Notes: generated by a model from the sequence alone, not told the origin. 64,000 bases of DNA from Annona cherimola (GCA_030490835.1 CM059972.1:17399764-17463763), one strand, 5' to 3'; shown: positions 24,541 through 42,490, counted from the stretch's first letter. Program-made: numbers and translations.

Positions 24541-24939
24541 CTTTCAATGTAACCTCTTCTCCCAATTGTCCAAAATTGAATTCATTCTTTCAAGACGCCG
24601 CAGCAGAAACTCACGTACACATTGACCTGTCTCATATCGCATGTTGATCCTACGTCCTCGTGGCCTCGGCGGCACTGCGAGCCTTAACTGGTTGAGCTGT
24701 TCATGTCCACCAGGGTTCATGTTTAGGCTGGTAAAGTCGATAGGGATGACTTTAGCCTCTTCCACCTCCCTCCTACACACTAGACATCTGTTCCTTGACA
24801 AGCATTTGTTGTGCATCCAATGGTAGATGCGGGGCCAGCAGTAGAGGTGAGCATGTGTTGTGAGCACAGCATCGCATGCTGTATCAAAGCATATGTTGCA
24901 CTGAAAAAATAGGTTCTTATAGATGGACCAGAATACCAA
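24541..24939 (-). pseudogene. degenerate RMA-like RING E3 ligase, copy 2
   Basis: The open frame of 131 codons starts at ATG 24939. It reads FQCNICFD, THAHLYCW, IYHWMH, RCLVCRREVEEAKVIP, the layout of RMA-type C3HC4 RING proteins (FDCNICLD, GHLYCWPCIYKW, CPVCKAEV). Two of the eight zinc ligands are altered: the Cys before GH is His, and the fourth Cys of CWPC is Arg. RMA ligases are ER membrane-anchored; no C-terminal hydrophobic segment is seen here, and the tail is Arg-rich. The frame is open but the RING should not fold normally, so I call it a pseudogene. A diverged non-ligase protein is the alternative. Confidence 0.6.
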
Positions 24940-25822
24940 GAAATGTCAGCAGCATATCTTATGGAAAAGCTCCCCATCATAATATCAGAAATGTCACACC
25001 CAAAAAAGCAGAGACCAGGAAACCTAATTCCAGTTGCTCTCTTGACATAAACGATCACCATTATTTTAGACTTTGAAAGTCGCAGTTAGTTACGAGCTAA
25101 TATTAGGTTGAGTTGAACTGAATGTCCAACATATTTTGAAAACTTCAGGTTACAATTTGGTATCTGAAATTTAGGGATTTTAATTTATGTTCGAATCCAA
25201 CTCACTTGAAAATTAGCACTGGCTCACTGTTAAGTAAAATTCAACCTGAATTTTCATAATTTATTTGATATGTTGTTGGAGTACATTCAATAAATATGTA
25301 AATTAGTTTTAGCTTGGAAGAATTTGGAACTCAAAGTAAGAGTAAATCTAATAAGCTAATTCTAAGTTTGATTTCTAAATTGCACTTAAGAATTTACCTT
25401 ATCAAACGTATTTCAAAGAAAGACTAATTTATTTAGATTAAAATCCAAGTGAGGCTCATTTAAACTTCAACTTGTTCAGGTTTATTGTAATCCCAAGAAT
25501 ATTCCTGAGCCTTAATGAAAATTATATCTACTGAATGTGCTCTAGCAGTTGAAAAGACAAGTCCCAATCAAAGAAGTATCACTTATATTTTTAATTTCTT
25601 ACTAGTTTTTATTTAAGATGTTAGAATAAATGATTTCCATAGTGAAAACGCTCCTAAGGTTTGCATTTTCATCTGAGTTTGGTTTGATGAAACTGGAGTT
25701 ATCCTCAATTCCAATAATTTTCTACCAGGACATGAAAATTCATTCAAAAAAAAAATCAAAATCCTTCAAAACTCCGTCACCCACTCATGACTATTCCTCC
25801 ACGGATATACAAATAGTATTCT

Positions 25823-26847
25823 TGTAACGCCCTAAACTTAACAGTAAGGTATTGTTCGCTTTGGGCCTTGGCCCGCACGGTTTTGCCCCTCTGGGTTCAC
25901 GTGCATCCCGTCCTTTATCCAAAAGGCGCCTTACTGAGGTACCTAGCGGCCTCCACTTATAACCCAGACTCCCCCCTCATCTTAACCGATGTGGGATATC
26001 ACATTAATCTTTGTAATGGTTCAAATTATTCTTTTTGCATCTATATTTTTCTGTAATTATTTTTTTATATTTTTCTCTTAAAATACATATTTACCACTCT
26101 ATATTATGTGTATATTATGATTTGCTATGAAATGTGATTATTTATTTTTTTTCAAATTTATTTATTCAAAAATGAGCATTATTATTTCAAATTCATGTTT
26201 AGTAGTGAATTTAAGTAGTGCATTAATTAAAATTCATAAGCATGATGCATAATTGCATATTGGGTTTGCCGCCAAGGAGTAAAGTAGTATGGTAGTACCT
26301 GGGTAGCAACCTCAGGACTACCAAAAGAGATGAATTAGCTCAGAATGTGTAGCACGGTTGCACGCAAGCACAAGTAGATGACAATACCCATAGTATGAAT
26401 GCATGATTTAAAATTGACATATGTGTGCACGTGTATCAAGATATTTTTTATTACAATTTGTTGTGCATAAAAGACAGTATAGATATTGTATTTGTTTTTT
26501 TTAAAAAAATACATTTTTACTTACTGAGTTTTCAGCTCACATAGTTTTTGTTTTCAGTGAAAAAACAGGGATACAATGCTATACTAGAGTCTTTATCAAC
26601 ATAGGAAAAAGGCGAACCTAGCAGAGGAAAAGACAAAGAAGTTTAGAATTTTATTGAAATTTTCTTATAATGCTTGCTTATTTTGATTTTAGACACTGAA
26701 AATTGTATAATAACTCCTTAAAGAGCAAACTTGAGATGTAATAATTAAATTTTTATAGTTTTGCACATTGGTATCTATTTCCATCTTGGGAGATATTATT
26801 CTCAGCTTTGACATAGTAGACCTCATTCACAACACCGGGGTGTTACA
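25823..26847 (+). mobile_element. solo LTR-like element (1025 bp)
   Basis: The ends are TGTAACGCCC and GGGTGTTACA, nearly perfect inverted 10-mers with TG...CA. The flanks are ATTCT (25818-25822) and ATTCC (26848-26852). The interior has a GATGTGGGATATCACA box (25988-26003), seen in many plant LTR promoters, and no coding. It lies at the same homologous position as the outer Copia in copy 1. Confidence 0.7.
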
Positions 26848-27669
26848 ATTCCCCTCCAATATCTGCTACTATTTTCGCCTAAAATTACCAACTCTTCGTC
26901 TAGCTCGCCATGACCCACATGAGTTTTCGGGCATTTCAGTCCTTGCAGTGATAGAGGGGATCGAGAAAGAAAAAGCATGCCTTTGGGAAGATAGAGGCGT
27001 GGCTTCCAGAGGTGTCTTGCTCTTCTAGGATGCCGTACCTCAGTCGTTTCCTTGACCCACTAGCGTCAGCCATCGATTTGCTGTTGCTGCTTTTCGATCG
27101 AAGAAAACTGGGAAGGATACTAAGCAGCGGCAGGCATAGCAGCAGTTCCTTGCATGCTCATCTCGCCTCACATGGAGAAGGGGAGAAGGTTGGCGGCTTT
27201 GTGAGGGTTTTTGCAAAGTACGCCCTGTAACTCCCCCTAATTGCAAATATACCCTATATTTTGGGCATTTGTAGAAGGATTCTAACCTAATGCAACCCGG
27301 GTACATGCACATGCTTTTCTAATTAAATTTTCAAAAAATCCGAACTATTTATTATATTTCTTGATATATATTTATTTATGATATTAAAAGTCATTGTAAT
27401 TGGAAACTTATATATGTTAGATATTTAAAACCTTTTGTTAGTGAACATATAATTAATAAAATTAAAAATTAAATATATGATATAAAGTAATTTTTGATAT
27501 GTGTAATTTTTGGTATGATAAACAAATGTGTAAGGATGAATGTTACAAATGATTTAGTAATTAAAAATACCTTTTGAAATTAAAAAACTAGTAGTGCATG
27601 GACATGGATTTCATTAAATAATTAGTCTTTGCGGAGTAGTCTCTTTAAGTTAAAAAAAGTCTAATTTCC

Positions 27670-27795
27670 TTTTTTTTTCGACAAGCCGAGCACTACTGCT
27701 TAAGGCCAGAATGTGTGGGACGGGATTCGAGTCCTAGACTGGTGAGAACATCAGCACCAATATGAAGCCAACCGCGCTAGCAAGGTTCACCCATT
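27670..27795 (-). mobile_element. short tRNA-derived SINE
   Basis: Read on the minus strand it has an A-box-like TAGCGCGGTTGG (27768-27779), a B-box-like GGACTCGAATCC (27723-27734) starting 45 bases later, and a body ending in nine A's (T run at 27670-27678). No clear target duplication is seen. Confidence 0.5.
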
Positions 27796-28815
27796 CGTCT
27801 TTCTTTTAAGCACCTAGCACTTAGCTAACATTGGAGGTACGCACACCATCGTTGTTGGTCTTGGCAAACGACATTTGCATGCAGCATTGCGGGTGCAACT
27901 TGACTCATGAAGCTCGGGTACTAGTAAAACTTAATTTAAACCTAATACTAATCTTATTTATAAAATCTAGTTCTCAATTATACTTATCAAAGTTGAGCTT
28001 GTTTTTAAGATTTAAAATTTAACTTTATTTATGTAAATTGAGTTTAGGTCCAAATTTAGATTGACAAATTTTTGTTTAAGTTAAAAGTTAAAAGTTCAAA
28101 ATTACATATAAATAGAAATTAGTAAATCATCTAAATGAAAATACTAATACATAGTTCAATTAAATTTAAGAAAAATATATTAATAGGATACATTTTTAAA
28201 AGAAAATTTATCTTTTCCAAAAAAGATAAAGAAAGAAAACTAACAAATGTAAAAGTAATTTAACATAAATATATTTATAATGTAATCTCAACATGACAAA
28301 TATCCATGAAAATATAAATATAAATAATATAAAATGCATGAATATAAAAATATTATTTACATTATAATATGATATATGTTATATTTGGATTTTGATTTTT
28401 CAGGTTGAAGGTTTGCTTGAACTCTAACTCCAACCATATACGAAAGTTGAGTTTCTTAAGTTTGAGCTTTGCAAAAACAAGCCCAAACATTCATTTATTT
28501 AAGTTTTGTGTGTTAAATTGAACTCATCTGGCTCCAAGTTACATCTCTACTGCAAGGGCATACGGTTCTCAGTTTATTTATAATCCCATAAAAAAAAGCC
28601 ATATATAGAACACACACATATCTGCATGATTTTGACGCAATAATCCACTTAATTAGAATTACAACAGTACAAAAACACATACATACATTTATATATCTCT
28701 TCAAAACACACAACTAATTAATTAAACCATTCACACCAACCTTATGACGCACTGATGATCTCCTAAGTTAATTACTGCTAAGTAGCTAGAAGCTAAATAA
28801 TTATATTCCTAGGGG
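27796..28815. other. AT-rich spacer 3' of peroxidase 1
   Basis: No gene or repeat family is recognised. On the minus strand an AATAAA at 28573-28578 could serve as the poly(A) signal of the peroxidase gene, about 240 bases after its stop. Confidence 0.35.
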
Positions 28816-33338
<4,523 letters not shown>

Positions 33339-33590
33339 CACTACAACAAAATTTTGTTTTATTCTTGTTGTTTTTAGTAACAAAATTTGTAAGCTTTTGT
33401 TGCCAAAATCTTGTTATAGTTGGACTGTAGCATTTCAACTTGGAGAAAGGGAATCTCAATTTTGTTGCCATTTTTCTATGTTTATTGGCAACAAAAATTG
33501 CAACAATTTTGTCGTTAAAATAGAAATGCGACATAACAATGGTAGCAATACTTGGTTCCATTCTTATTGCTGAAAATTAAATTTGTTTAC
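33339..33590. mobile_element. CACTA-like terminal fragment
   Basis: It begins CACTACAACAAAATTTTG, the typical CACTA end. Repeated TTGTTGCCAA and GGCAACAAAA subterminal motifs follow. No opposite terminus is found nearby. Confidence 0.4.
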
Positions 33591-34432
33591 AGTGTTCCTC
33601 AAATCAAACATATAAATAGAAGAGCCTTAGGCGATAGCGCCATTGGTGCTCATCCTAAGATCATGTCTTGGTTGACTGAGGTCCAAACCTCGTGGGGAGT
33701 CTCTATCTCCCATTTTTTAGAGAGAGCATGTGTCTCATTTGTTTTGTCTTCTATTACTGGGTTAAAATTCATTGAGAAAAAAAATGAAAAAAATGAGCTT
33801 TCGGATGAGTTTCAACCATGTGACAATAAAAAAAAATGTAAATAGAAGTTTTTTTATATACTAATTAAAGAAGCAAACTTTTACTAGAAGATCGAGCTAT
33901 TGTTAGTGATGGTGAAGCCAATTTATTAGATGAACTATAAGCTCCAGCTCACCCCAGCAAGGATTAAGGAGTTGGCCTTCCTTTCCCTTATGCTATATAT
34001 GTAAATCAAATAAGAATAATTCACGTGAGATAACATAATTAGGGCCTGTTTGGCTGCGTAGTTTGAAAGCATTTTTGGGTTTTTAGAAAAATCACCATGA
34101 TATATTAAAATACTTTTGTTAATACGGATGATCGCTTTTAGGAGATAGAGTTTTTTCGGCTAAATTTGGGAGGATAGCGCTGATTCGGACAAGCACTAAA
34201 ATATCACTTATTCAAAGCTGAAAAAGCTAATACCTAGATAACTAGGTGGTTAATACAAATGTGTGTGATTGTGCGCATGTGTAAGAAATCCAAAGTTTGA
34301 AACTAAACTAAGGCATTAGTCTCCATTTAGACAAAAAAAAAAAAAAAAAAAAAAAAAAAGCCTAAAAACTATTTCTTAGAAACAAAAGCATTCGTAAAAG
34401 GTGATGCCAAGTGAAGCCTAAAATTCTTGCAG

Positions 34433-34992
34433 CACTACAATCAATACGAGAAAATTGGGTTTTGGGAGCCCTTATTTGTAAGGAAAACATATATGCGTAA
34501 GGAAAAACTCTCTTACTTGCCGATGTTTTTACCAGCAAGAAAATTTTACTTTACTTACACCGATGTTGCCTTATTTATGATAAGGCTTTTATAACTAAGT
34601 GAAAATTTTGCTAGCCTAAATATAAAAAATGAACTATTCGCAATCTCATTTCTTCTTAATTGTTGCTATGTGACATTACAACAAATGTTATTATATTTTG
34701 TTTTTTTGTTTTTGGCCGTGTGACATAAATTTGAATGCATGTATATGGATTTGGCGACTATTATTTTTTGCTGCAAAATTTAGTTGCTTCCAAACAGTAG
34801 CATTTGGTTAAATACAACCACTTTCTGCATCAAATGTAGTCGAAAGTATGTTTATTCTAGTTTCTTAAATTTAGTTGCAAATAAATAATCAAAATTAGCT
34901 AAAATAGATTTTAACCACATTCGGTGCCGAATGCAGTAAAATTTAATTTTGGTTTTAACAACATAGCCACATATAATATTTTTATTGTAGTG
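34433..34992. mobile_element. small CACTA-type non-autonomous element (560 bp)
   Basis: The ends are CACTACAATCAATA and, in complement, CACTACAATAAAAATA. There is no coding. The 3-bp flanks (CAG, TGC) do not match, so the limits or family are uncertain. Just upstream, GGGCCTGTTTGGCTGC at 34043-34058 looks like one end of another MITE, with a long A run at 34330-34359. Confidence 0.45.
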
Positions 34993-35074
34993 TGCATATG
35001 CCATCAACTACGGAGAACTTAAAAAAAAAAAAAACTAAGTATGCAACCAAAATTTAACTTTAAAAAGAGATCTC

Positions 35075-35741
35075 GTTAGCTCGAGTTAAGTAAATATCCT
35101 GCTTGACCAACCTCAAAAAACTCATTTATAATAATTTTTTAATTTTTCTTTATAAATTTGTTTGTCTATATGTATTTAACATATAAACAAAGTTTTACTA
35201 TTTTTGGACTTATGTATATATATTTTTTAAGATTTTTAAAGATAGTTAAACTTAGTTTATATGTTAAATACACTTAGATAAGCAAGTGTATGAAGAAAAA
35301 ATACAAAAAATTATTGTAAATAAATTTTTTAAAGTAAACAAAGTAGGGCATTTGCTTGGGTTCTGGTTAGGTGCACCCAGGGCATTGAGCTTCAATGCTC
35401 CTGAGCGCATATACTTATTTTTTAATTTTTTTTCAAAATTTTTTCATAAACTTGTTAATCTAAGTGTATTTAACATATGTATCAATTTTTACCATTTTTG
35501 GATATTTTTAAATATTTATTTCGGATTTTTAAAAATTAGTGGTCACTGATTTTTAAAAATCAGAAATAAATATCTAAAAATATCTAAAAATAGTAAAAAT
35601 TGATATACATGTTAAATACAATTAGATTAACGTTTGTGTAAAAAAAATTTGAAAAAAATAAAAAAAAATAGGTGTATGCACCCAGGCTCAATGCTCCCAG
35701 GTGCACCTGATCAGAACCCTATTTGCTTAGCCTAGGCTAAC
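35075..35741. mobile_element. fold-back element (outer) hosting a second fold-back
   Basis: The terminal inverted repeats are GTTAGCTCGAGTTAAG and, in complement, GTTAGCCTAGGCTAAG. The element is interrupted by the fold-back at 35358-35719. Related fold-backs with a TTAG...CTAAGT edge lie near 48921 and 51628. Confidence 0.5.
35358..35719. mobile_element. fold-back MITE of the GGTGCA family (362 bp), 9-bp target duplication
   Basis: The ends are GGGTTCTGGTTAGGTGCACC and, in complement, GGGTTCTGATCAGGTGCACC. The whole element is a long imperfect palindrome. The flanks CATTTGCTT (35349-35357) and TATTTGCTT (35720-35728) match 8/9, the Mutator (MULE) duplication length. Confidence 0.75.
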
Positions 35742-38107
35742 AGGATTATTCCTCTTTAACTTTTTGCAGAAAAAGATTTTTGGTGGCAAATAAATGAAAA
35801 TTCTTGTAGTACTGAATACCTTACCGGTAAATTTTTTTTTTTTTTTTTTTTTTGAGAAGGTCCTTGCCCGTAATTTAATTATACTCCATGTACTATTCCT
35901 GGGTCTCAAGCAATGAATGTAGATGGATGCGTTCTATGTCATTGCCCATTTTAACGAATTTACTATACTAGATACCTAATATTCCAACTAGCGGCTGAAG
36001 TTAATTTATAAAGAATATTTGTAACTTGGATATAAATATATAAAAAATCATTGATACGTATGTCTGGCTTATTAGGACCCGTTGTATGCTGGATTCACGA
36101 TTATAAGTTTCAAAGTCTGTAGAGGGCTAAAACTTACGTGTTTCAAAATTTGTGGGTAATTGCCACCCACCTTCCAGACTCTAGTTCTTGGCCTGTACAT
36201 GCATCGGACCATGGTATCAATATTCTCACAAAAATAACTGATCCATTCAAATTTTTTTGCAAAAATAAATGATCTAGTGCTTCCACCACCAAGTTACATT
36301 TCGGTCCGAGCTGGAGCATTTTGTGGAACGCCTAAAAACAATTATTATAGGCATGATGGATTTTAGCCATCCAATGAGCGAGCAGATTGATCAATGGATG
36401 GACGGCCATTTTAGGGATTATTTTCTTAGGGCAGCTTCAATGGTGTCGACAGCACGGAGATGTCCCTCTATTTTGGCCCACTTCAACAGTTAAATGAATG
36501 TCTCATCTATCCATGATTGCGTTCAAAATTATCTGTCTTACAAAGAAACAAAAATAATTTCAAGCAAATCAAATATATGCATCACCAACCGAGCATCTGT
36601 TCGACCGAAATTTTAATTTGTTGCTTTGTTTTCCATTGAAAAATAGGTGAAAGTAGTAGTTGGTTTCCCTTAACAAATAGATAAGAATTTGTTATTTCCC
36701 TTTAGATAGATAGGAACTTGTAGTTTTATAGGTAAATGACTTTGAAGTATAATATTAGATGTCACGATGTACAATATTAATAAAGAAAATATATGCATCT
36801 ATGTCATCTAATTGATAAGGGTGTTAACTCTACATAATAAAATCATTTGATTTATATATAACTATTGAAGTTATTAATTCAACATATTTAAACCCCTTAA
36901 AACATTATTAGTATATAAAAGAATAATTCTATAAAGTATTATAATATTATAATAGAGATAGCTGTAAATTTTTTACGATTTACATATAATTATATATTTT
37001 CAAGTAAGTATGACTTTGATTGAAATCCTTTTAGTACCATGATTTTAGAAAATTGAATGAATTAGATACTAATGTAACCATCAAAGTGGAACAAAATGAG
37101 GGCTAATATTGAAATATTTTGATTTATGATGTTTATAGCTCTCTCTTTGACCAAAGAGAAATTCTACGCAACACTTTAGCGAAATCTCATTTATTTTGGG
37201 TCATCTTAATAATTGACTGGAGATTTATGTTATCCATCTTATTCAGCATTATTTATTTATTTATTTAGTCATGAATACTTCATCATTTGTCTATTGTTAT
37301 TATATACAAATTTCATATACAAAGGTATAAAATCTATGTAATAAAATAATTCAATGCTAAATATCAAATTTTTAGTTGTATTTTCATACATCTAAACCAT
37401 TTAAAATATCATTACTATAAATTATTTTATAAAATATTATTATATTTTAATACATCTTGAATAGACCTAAATATTTTCATAATTGATGTATAAATATATT
37501 TTTTAGAACAAATGTGACACATGATATCCTTGATTTGGATGGAATTACTCCTAACTAAATAAATGAGATCAAATATAATGAATTGAGTACACAACCATCA
37601 AAGTAGAAAAAATAGATAAGATTATATGAAACGAGAATTGGAATTTGAAAATAATAAAAAATTTTAATTACGATGATTTTTGTTCTCTTAGCTAATATAT
37701 GATGATAAAATTAATTAATGAATTGAATTTGATAAAATTATTAAAACGTAAGTCAACTTGAATTATTCTACCAATTTACTTTGATAAATTAAAGAGATGT
37801 ATAGAAGTCGTGCTCATTTATATATATATTTATTTATTTTCAAAATCCAAATCATTTATCAATTTTTTTTTACTTAAAGTTACAACAAAAAATTAGAACT
37901 ATTGGTTCTTTATGTAAAAGATTCGAATAGAATAAATTGCTTCAATTTAGTTAATTAAATAATTAGAGCCCTGTTATCCCCTTTTATTACAGCCTACAAA
38001 AGGGTCACGCACGCTATTCGGAGACATCATCATAAGCTTCTTAAATTACAGCTTGTAATTGAATATCAAATACCTTAGAATTATTCATCTGAGGACATAT
38101 ATATAGC
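35742..38107. other. AT-rich spacer with fold-back relatives
   Basis: No gene is seen. Positions 36740-37050 and 37290-37600 are two diverged copies of the repeat that forms the palindrome at 55315-55870 (shared AACCATTTAAAATATCATTACTAT-type core). A lone AGGGCAGCTTCAATGG MITE-like end lies near 36429. Confidence 0.45.
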
Positions 38108-38116
38108 CAGAAGTTT

Positions 38117-38482
38117 GGGGTACAATTGTATGCACACGGGTGCATTGAGCCTCAATGCACCCAGGTGCATATAACTATTTTTGAAATTTTTCTACAAAAT
38201 TATTAATCTAAGTATATTTAACATATGTATCAATTTTTACCATTTTTGGAGACTTTTAAATTTTTTTTAGATTTTTAAAAATCAGTGTTATTTTTAAAAT
38301 CACTAAAAATGTCAATGATTTTTAAAAAATTAAAAAACGTAAAAGTCTTCAAAAATGGTAAAAATTGATACATATGTTAAATATAATTAGATTAACCGTT
38401 TCATCAAAAAATTTAAAAAATATGTGTAGTACACTCAGGTGCATTGAGGCTCAATGCATCCGAGTGCATAGGATTGCACTCT
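38117..38482. mobile_element. fold-back MITE of the GGTGCA family (366 bp)
   Basis: The palindrome carries the GTGCATTGAGCCTCAATGCA box at both ends. The 9-bp flanks CAGAAGTTT (38108-38116) and GAGAAGTTT (38483-38491) match 8/9. Confidence 0.7.
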
Positions 38483-39130
38483 GAGAAGTTTTCTCTTAGA
38501 AATTAACGTAACATGAAAAATTAATGGGTACAACCTTCAACTGCAATATTCTATGATTCTAAGAGCTTCTCCCCTGTTTAAAAATCTGCATTTCTTACTC
38601 TTGATCCAAAGGAACAACTCTCCGTAACTTTTGAGATTTTTACAGCTGGAGCTGTAAATATAAAGTGGTCATGCAGTTCATCTCCATACAGTTTCCCTAT
38701 CAAATCTCAACAATCTAGGAGGTTTTTGGTAAACACACACTATAATAGCAAAGAAGAAAAACAACCATCTGGTCAAAAAGAGAAACGTCAAGGTAAAAAA
38801 ATCAATTATCTTACCAGACAAGTTTCATAAAATGCATATGGGGAAGGGGTGCAGCTTATTAGGATGAAGGAAATATCTCCACTACCAAGGAAATCGTTTC
38901 ACGCGGTTGCTTGGCACATTGCATGCTCTGATTTCCATTTGGGGTGAAAAGTGGGATTTAGCAGCCAGCTCAATGTACCCGTGCCAAATTCATAATTTAT
39001 ATGGTTCAATCAATTTCCCAAATGGCCTAATTTCGTGGCAAGTTCCTGCTCGTCATTATTTAACCTGCCCAGCTGAATATATACCCACACAAACAGAGGC
39101 CCGATTATATAATTAGTTATATATATATAT

Positions 39131-39819
39131 AGGGTTTTAATCATGTACATTCCGTCTGCACAGAAACTACCATGCAGACGGCTCATCCGGACGTCTATTT
39201 CGGCGGGGGTAAATCCAGTCCGTCTATTCGTTTCTGCGTGTTGCGAAGGAGGCGGAGATTGCACGTACACGCGGATGGGTGCATTTTCCCGCTGGCAGCA
39301 AAAAAGGAAAAAAGATCATCTTCTTTTTAGGTGCCAGCCCGTCCTCCTTCCCAAGCGCCAGCCCGTCCTCCTTCCCAGGCGCCAGCGCGTACTCCCATCC
39401 GCATGGATTCTGAATCCGCATGCGGATTATAACTGCGCAGCAAAAGTACTCTCATTTGCATCTCTCTGACGCGAAAATCCGCAGCAAACATACCTCCCAT
39501 CAGTGTTGTTTTCCACATGCGGATTCAGAATTCGCATGCGGATTTTCGCGTCAAAGAGATCGACGGAGAAGAAGATTCGAGAGCGATGGCGGCAGCAGCG
39601 TCGTCATCTCCATTTTCGAAATGGGACGGATGAGCGGGAAAATGCATTCTCCGAAGTTTTGAGCGCGTGTATGCGCAGTCTCACTCGGCTCGCCGTCTCC
39701 CTCTACACGTACACACACGATGGAAGAAGCGGCGTAGATTTCGCTCGCTGAAATGGACGGCCGGATGGGGCGTCTGCAGGGGAATTCGGGTGCAGTCCGA
39801 ATGCACCTGAATAAATCCT
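39131..39819. mobile_element. MULE-like MITE with GC-rich interior (689 bp)
   Basis: The ends form an inverted repeat of about 75 bp: AGGGTTTTAATCATGTACAT versus, in complement, AGGATTTATTCAGGTGCAT. Both arms then carry GCAGACG-CATCCGG-CGTC blocks. It lies between TA repeats, so a 9-bp TA duplication cannot be proved. The interior holds tandem GCCAGCCCGTCCTCCTTCCC units (39330-39390) and a perfect 16-bp hairpin, TGACGCGAAAATCCGC at about 39467 against its complement at about 39539. Open frames here are not genes. Confidence 0.6.
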
Positions 39820-39844
39820 ATATATATATATATACACACACACT

Positions 39845-40205
39845 TCACTTATAATGTTCATTTCTTAAATTTTAGTTGTATTTACTTTTTAGTTTTTCAT
39901 AAACATATATTTTTAAGTGTGTTTAGTATGTTTAGCCCATATACTAAAATTTTTCATCTTACAATACTTTTATATATTTATTTTTTATTTTTAAAAATTA
40001 AAATTTTATAGGTGAAAATTGACTTCTATGCCTCTAAAATTGATGATTTTAAACATACCCATGTTTAGATGTATGTAAATATAATCATAAACAATTTAAT
40101 AATTTTAAAAATAAATATATAAAAGTATTATAAAATGACAACATTAAAATAAAAAATACTTAGAAAAATATGTTTGCGAAGAAAAAATAAATATTATAAA
40201 TTAAA
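39845..40205. repeat. AT-rich imperfect palindrome
   Basis: Positions 39850-40020 match the complement of 40030-40205, sharing AATACTTTTATATATTTAT and ATAAACATAT-like blocks. It is probably a diverged fold-back element with unclear ends. Confidence 0.4.
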
Positions 40206-40631
40206 CATATATATAATTAATTGTATATAATCGGTACTGATATATATACATATGATACCTAATGTGGACCTTCCTATTCAATTTTGATTGGTTTTGGCTA
40301 CATTTGGATCTTGTTAGCCAGAAATCATCTCTCCTTCTCGTGATTCATGCATGCCGTCCGTATAAATAGCACGATAATCCTCTTGCGAATCAAAATTGCC
40401 AACTCCAGTCGATGAATACGTCCCCAGAGAGAATGGCTTCAAACGTTTATATTCGTTCTGAGATAAAAAGGAACCGCACAGACTGGCTAGAAATGGAACA
40501 TGCATGCAAGCATCATGCTCAACACGTCACCAATCATGGTGAAAAGAGAAAACTTATTATCTTAGGATTGATCAGATCATCCCAATCACATGTATCTCTC
40601 AGCTCTCCCTCTGTCTCTGTGCGTGTGTTTG

Positions 40632-40639
40632 TATATAAA
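40632..40639 (+). promoter_or_regulatory. TATA box of peroxidase 2
   Basis: TATATAAA lies about 88 bases before the start codon. Confidence 0.55.
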
Positions 40640-40707
40640 ATATTCAGAGAATTGAAGTTGCTGTTTCGTAAGCTAGCAACAAGCAACCATTTCGTGCAGA
40701 CGCGTGA

Positions 40708-42303
<1,596 letters not shown>

Positions 42304-42317
<14 letters not shown>

Positions 42318-42490
42318 ACGAATCACATCAAAAAAAAAAACACATAGACGAAATTATAAGTGTTTGAGTTTGTTATGGGTATATATGAGTAGCAGAATCA
42401 AGTGTTTGTGTTTTGTTACATGAGTAGAAGAATCAAAATGTTTGTCTTTGTTATATGAGTAGAAGAAAATCGAAGTGTTTGCTTTTGTTT
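42304..42490 (+). repeat. tandem repeats in the peroxidase 2 3' UTR
   Basis: ACACATAGACGAA occurs at the stop codon and again at 42340-42352 across an A run. Then AAGTGTTTG-TTTGTTAY-ATGAGTAGMAGAATC units follow at 42358-42399, 42400-42434 and 42435-42472, with a partial fourth from 42473. Confidence 0.7.

Larger units (their letters stand above)
22380..27500. repeat. tandem segmental duplication, copy 2 (interrupted)
   Basis: It aligns with copy 1 (5655-21715) in direct orientation. With its two solo LTRs removed it is about 2.9 kb. The decayed RING gene lies on the minus strand in the middle. The right arm (26848-27500) matches 21085-21715, including the GCAAAGTACGCCCTGTAA-like box. Confidence 0.8.

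Noticed and set aside
33552..33845. 97-codon open frame in the peroxidase spacer
   Set aside because: No domain, lysine-rich low-complexity tail, beside a CACTA-like end.
34329..34359. Long A run as a retroposon tail
   Set aside because: No promoter boxes or flanking duplication around it; more likely slippage inside another repeat.
39121..39841. TA runs at both sides of the MITE taken as a target duplication
   Set aside because: A microsatellite context makes any TA duplication unprovable.
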